Source of the DNA: Antedon mediterranea
Taxonomy: Eukaryota; Echinodermata; Crinoidea; Comatulida; Antedonidae
Length of the DNA: 64,000 nucleotides
NCBI RefSeq assembly: GCF_964355755.1
Contig: NC_092671.1
Location: forward strand, 10,675,001 to 10,739,000
Reading direction: 5' to 3'
Shown here: piece after piece, positions 59,601-64,000 of the stretch
How positions within the stretch are numbered: the first letter of the stretch is position 1
How the letters are laid out: each line of letters begins with the position of its first letter
Position numbers and translations under genes: made by a program
Notes under the pieces: generated by a model
What the model was told of the DNA's origin: nothing
The model's database searches: none
The model's input: only the letters and a program-made list of their open reading frames with translations

Positions 59601-62600
59601 AACACAAAGTTATAATTTCACGTGTCTACAAGCTAGATTAAGAAACACCACGACAGTCTGCCAGCGGCAATAACCTGGTTAGATATCAAACACTTATTCG
59701 ATTTAAAAAATCACATTTTCCAAATATTAAAATGTAATTGTTTGTACATACTATAAGGAGAAATCGGATTCTTATAGTGTCTTTTATATGATTTAGGTTG
59801 TACACAGCATGAAACTGAAGTATGAAAGTTACCAATACTTATCAGATACTTCCTGTGCGCCGGTATACAGTTACCGTGAAAGTATTACTTTATAATTGTT
59901 GCTTTTAATGGTTTTAAATAGGAAATTGAAACAAAAAGAGGAATTATTTATTTCCCCCAAACTGCATTGTTCCATGTTTGTGTGGTTAATTGCCATGGGC
60001 TAGTTTTCAGCAGCCGATCAGCAATACCAAAACTTGTGCGTTTTGAATGTTTTAACTTTCGATATTGTGCTATATGATATGATACATTGAAAATGACAAT
60101 TATAAAATTATATTAAAAATGTTATCCGACCCCTGTTTTTCAAGTTATTTCGTGATTGGGCAACGTTTTGTTCATAGGACTAGGTTTCGTAGATGAACAC
60201 AAACGTTTGGTGGGCATATGGTGTTTATTTTGAATGTACCGCAGTCAAATTATTAGCGCCGCATTGAAACCTCGACAAATTAAAGCGTCGCGGTGTTGAT
60301 CATTGTACTTCCTGAAGTCTGGTCTCAGCGGAGTTGAGCGTTCATCCTCTGGCGTTAACGGTATAGACTTATTATTCAACTCATTATCACCATCAAAAAC
60401 ACCGAAAAGTTAAAGAAATTACTAATAGTAGCAGAGTGTACTATTCGAACTTGAGAATCGGTTCCACTCATCCAAATCCTGTTAATGTCGCCACGAATAA
60501 TATTATCATTGCTATGATTTTAAATATGTAGTTGAATAAAGTTCAATAACTTTTGCTATCCTTGAATAAAACTGTTAACCATGTTTGTATAACATATCAT
60601 CATTAATAACAATGCATTTAAGGCCAATTCTTTTGCCCACACCAGATTAGGGATTTGAACTCCTCGAATAAAATGAGGGTATACTGTAGTTACGAAAGTA
60701 ACGTAGGCCTGTATATTGCCTTGAACCATACTCTTTATTGCGTGGATGGATGGATAGTCTGCTGTGTTTTAGATTGGTAGTTCAATCAGTAATTTCACTA
60801 AATACTTCGCTTCAATAACTCACGAATGTGTTGTTATTTGCACAATTCAATCTCTAATAACATAGTCAATAAAGGTCGCTGAACTATTATCGCTAATTAG
60901 CTTTAATACAAACAGTATTGAAAGCTAATTACCAAGATACATAACTAATAATATATAGCCCCTTCACTTAATTACGTTCGCAATAAACAAAGTATTGCAT
61001 TTTTCATTCGTTTTGGTCTGTTGGTAGATATCGCTCGTTATGTGGGGACATTCATGGCGCCAGAATCGGACACGTTTCAGTCCCCATTACACATACAACT
61101 TACTATCATAGAATGATTGTACGAACTCCCCCGTACCGTAAATTGGAACTATATATTATGTGAAAGAAGTCATTTATTGCGTAAACTCCCCGGTAAACTC
61201 ATTTTGGCGTTCCATAATTAAATTTCATTTTGAGTTTGTAAAACTCCCAGACTTCCCACAATCACCACACTTTCTGTTTCATATCAAACAATTTAATAAG
61301 AGTCACCAATCTTAATGATAATACTTTAATACATCCAGTCAGACCATGGTCTCTGTATTAGCGATTTTATGCAGACGTAAATTTACAACCGTGGGCGCCA
61401 TAATTAAAATGGCGTTGATCACTTGACCAATGCTAATTAGTCAACGCATTTTTATTATTAAGTGCTATAAACACTGTCCAGAACTGGCGACTAGTGTCCA
61501 CAACAAGCGAGCCGGATCGAACGCCAATAACAATGATTAAAATCAATAGAAAATACATATGCCGCCTAAAATCCATTGTCAGCAGTTGGCTTATTATTCT
61601 TTCGTTGATGCCAGTCACGTGAAATAATAAATTATAATTATAACTTTAATTAAACTATTATTAGGTAATCTTCATCCACGCGACTGCCATGTCCCAGTTG
61701 GGACCCCTCCCCTCCCCCACCAAAAAAAAATAAGAATAGGACACGACACATCACAAGAAACCAACGAATCACATGATCGGACCCTCCTTCAAGGACCACC
61801 TCTATTAAAGATTAGAAGATAACCATAATTACTCATATTAATAGGGTTCTAAAATTCTTTAAAAAGTGAGCTATTTCTAAAAAGTTATTCAGCTTCACTT
61901 TATCTCTTTCTAGAACATCAAAAGGATGTTGTTTTCTCAAACTTCATCTCATTTATTACATAATGCTGACATTACATAACAATTCTATGCGTAAACCTGT
62001 CTGCTACTTAATGTATATTCTTCAGTTTTTCTTGGAGCCTGACTTATGAACATTGTCGATTCCATTGCAATGTTATCTCATTTTCATGATCCTATTAGGT
62101 CTCTATTCATATAGGTTAATGTAGCAGGTATTCGTTCTTACTTCGGCGCCAAGCTTTCCCAAAATGCCAATTATGTTACCAAATTAGAAACGAGCCAAGA
62201 AAATAGGAGGCCGTGATTTGAATTCAAATATATCCAACGAGCTCGTTGCAATATGTGATTTGTGTCGTGTTTGTTGTCAGATCGAAATTTTAAATCAAGA
62301 TTTTAATTCTTAAAGCAGTATACAGTTACCGGTGACTAATTCAGTATAATCACACTTAATATGCTTCAATCGCATGTTAAAACTATCGTCATCTTAACTT
62401 TCGTAAGGATAATCCTTTGAAATTCATCCATAAAAAATGCTTGCGTAACCATAATTTATGACCATTTCAAAACATAACTAACCAGGTAAATCAATAACAT
62501 CAAGAAAACTTCTGTAACATTTAATGACATTCGTTCCGTTCCACCCCTCCACTAAACCCCTATTCTACTTTCACGTTCAACGAAAGTGTTCGTGAAAACT

Positions 62601-62660
62601 GTTAATTGAGGATAATTCAAATACATGCATAAATATTATAATGGAGTAATATGTAATTTG
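53615..62660. other. intergenic DNA downstream of SMAD, no supported gene
   Basis: Up to about 57 kb it is AT-rich with scattered TACTGTA words. From about 57.6 kb CG dinucleotides become more frequent, including GGCGCC words at 59200, 61055 and 62145, as expected near a promoter. Minus-strand frames at 58180-58407 and 58641-58955 were examined and not accepted. Confidence 0.5.
58960..59225. promoter_or_regulatory. CpG-bearing promoter-like block
   Basis: Within about 260 bp there are CCATGG with flanking GC, a CRE-like CTACGTCACA (58980), TTTATATACGCGC (59024, TATA-like), ACATCCGGTTTTGG (ETS-type core CCGG) and GTATATAACGGCGCCGCTATG (59191). The neighbourhood lacks such density. Direction and transcript are unknown. 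Confidence 0.3.
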
Positions 62661-62667
62661 AAATATA

Positions 62668-62873
62668 CATAAAATTTTAATATTATAATAAAGTTACCAA
62701 AATTAATATTTTGTAATATGTAGGCCTACGGTATAACACATTTTAATATTATAATAAAGTTATCAAAATTAATATTTTGTAATTATACATAGGCCTAACA
62801 TATTTTAATATAATAAAGTTACCAAAATTAAACAAAAACAAAATTAATATTTTGTAATATGTAGGCCTACAGT
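62668..62873. repeat. AT-rich tandem repeat, about 60-76 bp unit, 3 copies
   Basis: Each unit has TTTTAATAT.ATAATAAAGTTA, CCAAAATTAATATTTTGTAAT, a short spacer and a TAGGCCTA word. The third unit carries a 16-bp internal duplication (AACAAAAACAAAATTA). TAGGCCTA thus recurs with the period of the array (62723, 62792, 62864). Confidence 0.9.
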
Positions 62874-63439
62874 TTGTAGCCTAGTATTTTGCTTTAGTTT
62901 AGCATAAAGGAAATCATAAAAGGGCTCGTCCATAACATCGAGCCTTATGGGCTAGTCCAGCATTAATAGGTATTACGGAGAAACTAACTTACAATATTAT
63001 TATCTTACGTATTTAAATATATAAAAAAACTGAGTGCGTCTAAAATTAATTATAAAAGATATAATTTTGCTTTATATCCGAAATGTCTTTATTTCACATC
63101 TATTAGGATGGAGAGGATTAGACAGGTTGGCTTCAGACGATTAATTGCAAGATTACGTCTCTAACATAATTGAACATTATCATTAAAATAAACTACATTT
63201 TAATCCTTTTGGCATAGATACTGAGACAAATTTACAAAAGCGCGCCTACCATTCGTTTGCAAGATTTGCTTGGAAAACACATTGGTACGTTACAGCAGCA
63301 GGGCGAAGAATTACAGCTACAAACGATATTCTTGTCGATATTAATAATGGCGCCAAAAAGCAGACGATACATATTTTGTAGAAGAATTGATGGATCATCC
63401 GAACTGTTGCCTGTGATTGGCTACTAATTCCGTTTAAAA

Positions 63440-64000
63440 AAATTGGTAAATTTCGACCTTTTTTTTTCTCGATATAACTGGTTACTATAAAATAATTGAC
63501 ATGCGCAGAATACATTATTCGACTCTGCGCATGTTAAATATGATATAGTAACCAATTATGCAAAAAACTAAAAGGTTCGAAAATTTGGCAATTTTTAGGA
63601 AATTTCGCTGTAGACCTACTATACTAAAGAGATTTTTTTCAAAAAGTAGGCAAATTTCGACCTTTTCATATATATTTCGATATAACTGGTTAAAGCATAA
63701 TTGACATGCGCAGAACACGTTATTCGAAAATTTCCTTGTACTATAGCACAATTAACATGCGCAGAACCCATTAGTCGACTCTGCACATGTTTATTATGCT
63801 ATAGGAACCATTTATGTCAAAACTGGTTACATAGCACAGTTGACATGCGCAGAACCCATTATTCGCCTCTGCGCATGTTTATTATGCTATAGTAACCATT
63901 TATGTCAAAACTGGTTTACTGTAGTACTATTGACATGCGCAGAACCCATTATTCGTCTCTGCGCATGTTTATTATGCAATAGTAACCATTTATGTCAAAA
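63440..64000. repeat. hairpin satellite, 88-90 bp period, continuing past the window
   Basis: The unit has the dyad GACATGCGCAGA...TCTGCGCATGT inside longer inverted arms (TGGTTAC.ATAGCA..., ...TGCTATAGTAACCAT). Left half-arms begin at 63499, 63704, 63755, 63843 and 63933; the last three are 88 and 90 bp apart. A 60-bp GGCAAATTTCGACCTTTT-type flank is also repeated (about 63446 and 63649). The array appears to grow by duplication of one foldback unit. Confidence 0.9.

Noticed and set aside
63246-63515. 89-codon minus-strand frame at the edge of the satellite
   Set aside because: It overlaps the repeated satellite flank, matches no known protein, and has no supporting signals.
63701-63892. 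63-codon frame in the satellite
   Set aside because: It is a by-product of the repeat: the same dyad unit is read through several times.
1-64000. CRISPR arrays, operons, insertion sequences, phage or integrated viral genes
   Set aside because: The DNA is eukaryotic nuclear with spliced genes. The tandem repeats lack spacer structure, and no viral or bacterial gene was recognised.

Overview
This is a stretch of animal nuclear genome: AT-rich, split by many GT-AG introns, and carrying at least four protein-coding loci, all on the + strand. The protein matches and the composition fit a deuterostome invertebrate, most likely an echinoderm or other ambulacrarian. The supporting signs are frequent TAGGCCTA words, short-TIR MITEs and tRNA-derived SINEs. 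The species is inferred, not proven. Exon boundaries were read by eye from splice sites, reading phase and remembered human orthologues, with no alignment run.

Layout. (1) 1-6.8 kb: the last exon of a long-chain acyl-CoA dehydrogenase-like gene (ACADL copy 1), then a nearly complete second copy (exons 1653-6569). The two are a tandem duplication whose unit also includes the intergenic DNA that now lies in front of MAN2A. Both copies have diverged at a conserved FAD-contact motif. (2) 7.0-19.3 kb: a complete 22-exon Golgi alpha-mannosidase II gene (about 1185 aa) with all zinc and catalytic residues. Its first intron holds a roughly 2 kb non-autonomous DNA element with long terminal inverted repeats. 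(3) 22.1-29.1 kb: a complete 14-exon dymeclin gene (668 aa), a Golgi-associated, probably myristoylated protein. (4) 36.3-53.5 kb: a complete 4-exon inhibitory Smad (SMAD6/7 type, 376 aa) with an MH1 domain, a PPPY motif and an MH2 domain lacking the C-terminal SSXS. Two introns of 7-8 kb make up most of the locus. A palindromic Smad-binding element, preceded at 5 bp by a GC-rich box, lies about 630 bp upstream of its ATG. (5) 53.6-64 kb: no supported gene, but promoter-like CpG-bearing DNA around 59 kb, a 3-copy AT-rich tandem repeat at 62.7 kb, and an 88-90 bp hairpin satellite running off the right edge.

Mobile DNA is mostly small and non-autonomous: at least nine copies of one MITE family with 3-bp TWA target duplications (one nested inside a SINE), three foldback elements with CCAAT-type cores, three SINEs, and a 5'-truncated LINE tail. 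No complete transposase or reverse transcriptase was seen.

The main observations are: the DYM then SMAD6/7 gene order and orientation, which match human 18q21.1; the candidate self-regulatory Smad site upstream of the inhibitory Smad; and the ACADL duplicate, which has lost FAD-site motifs, kept its catalytic Glu, and sits behind a copied MAN2A upstream region.
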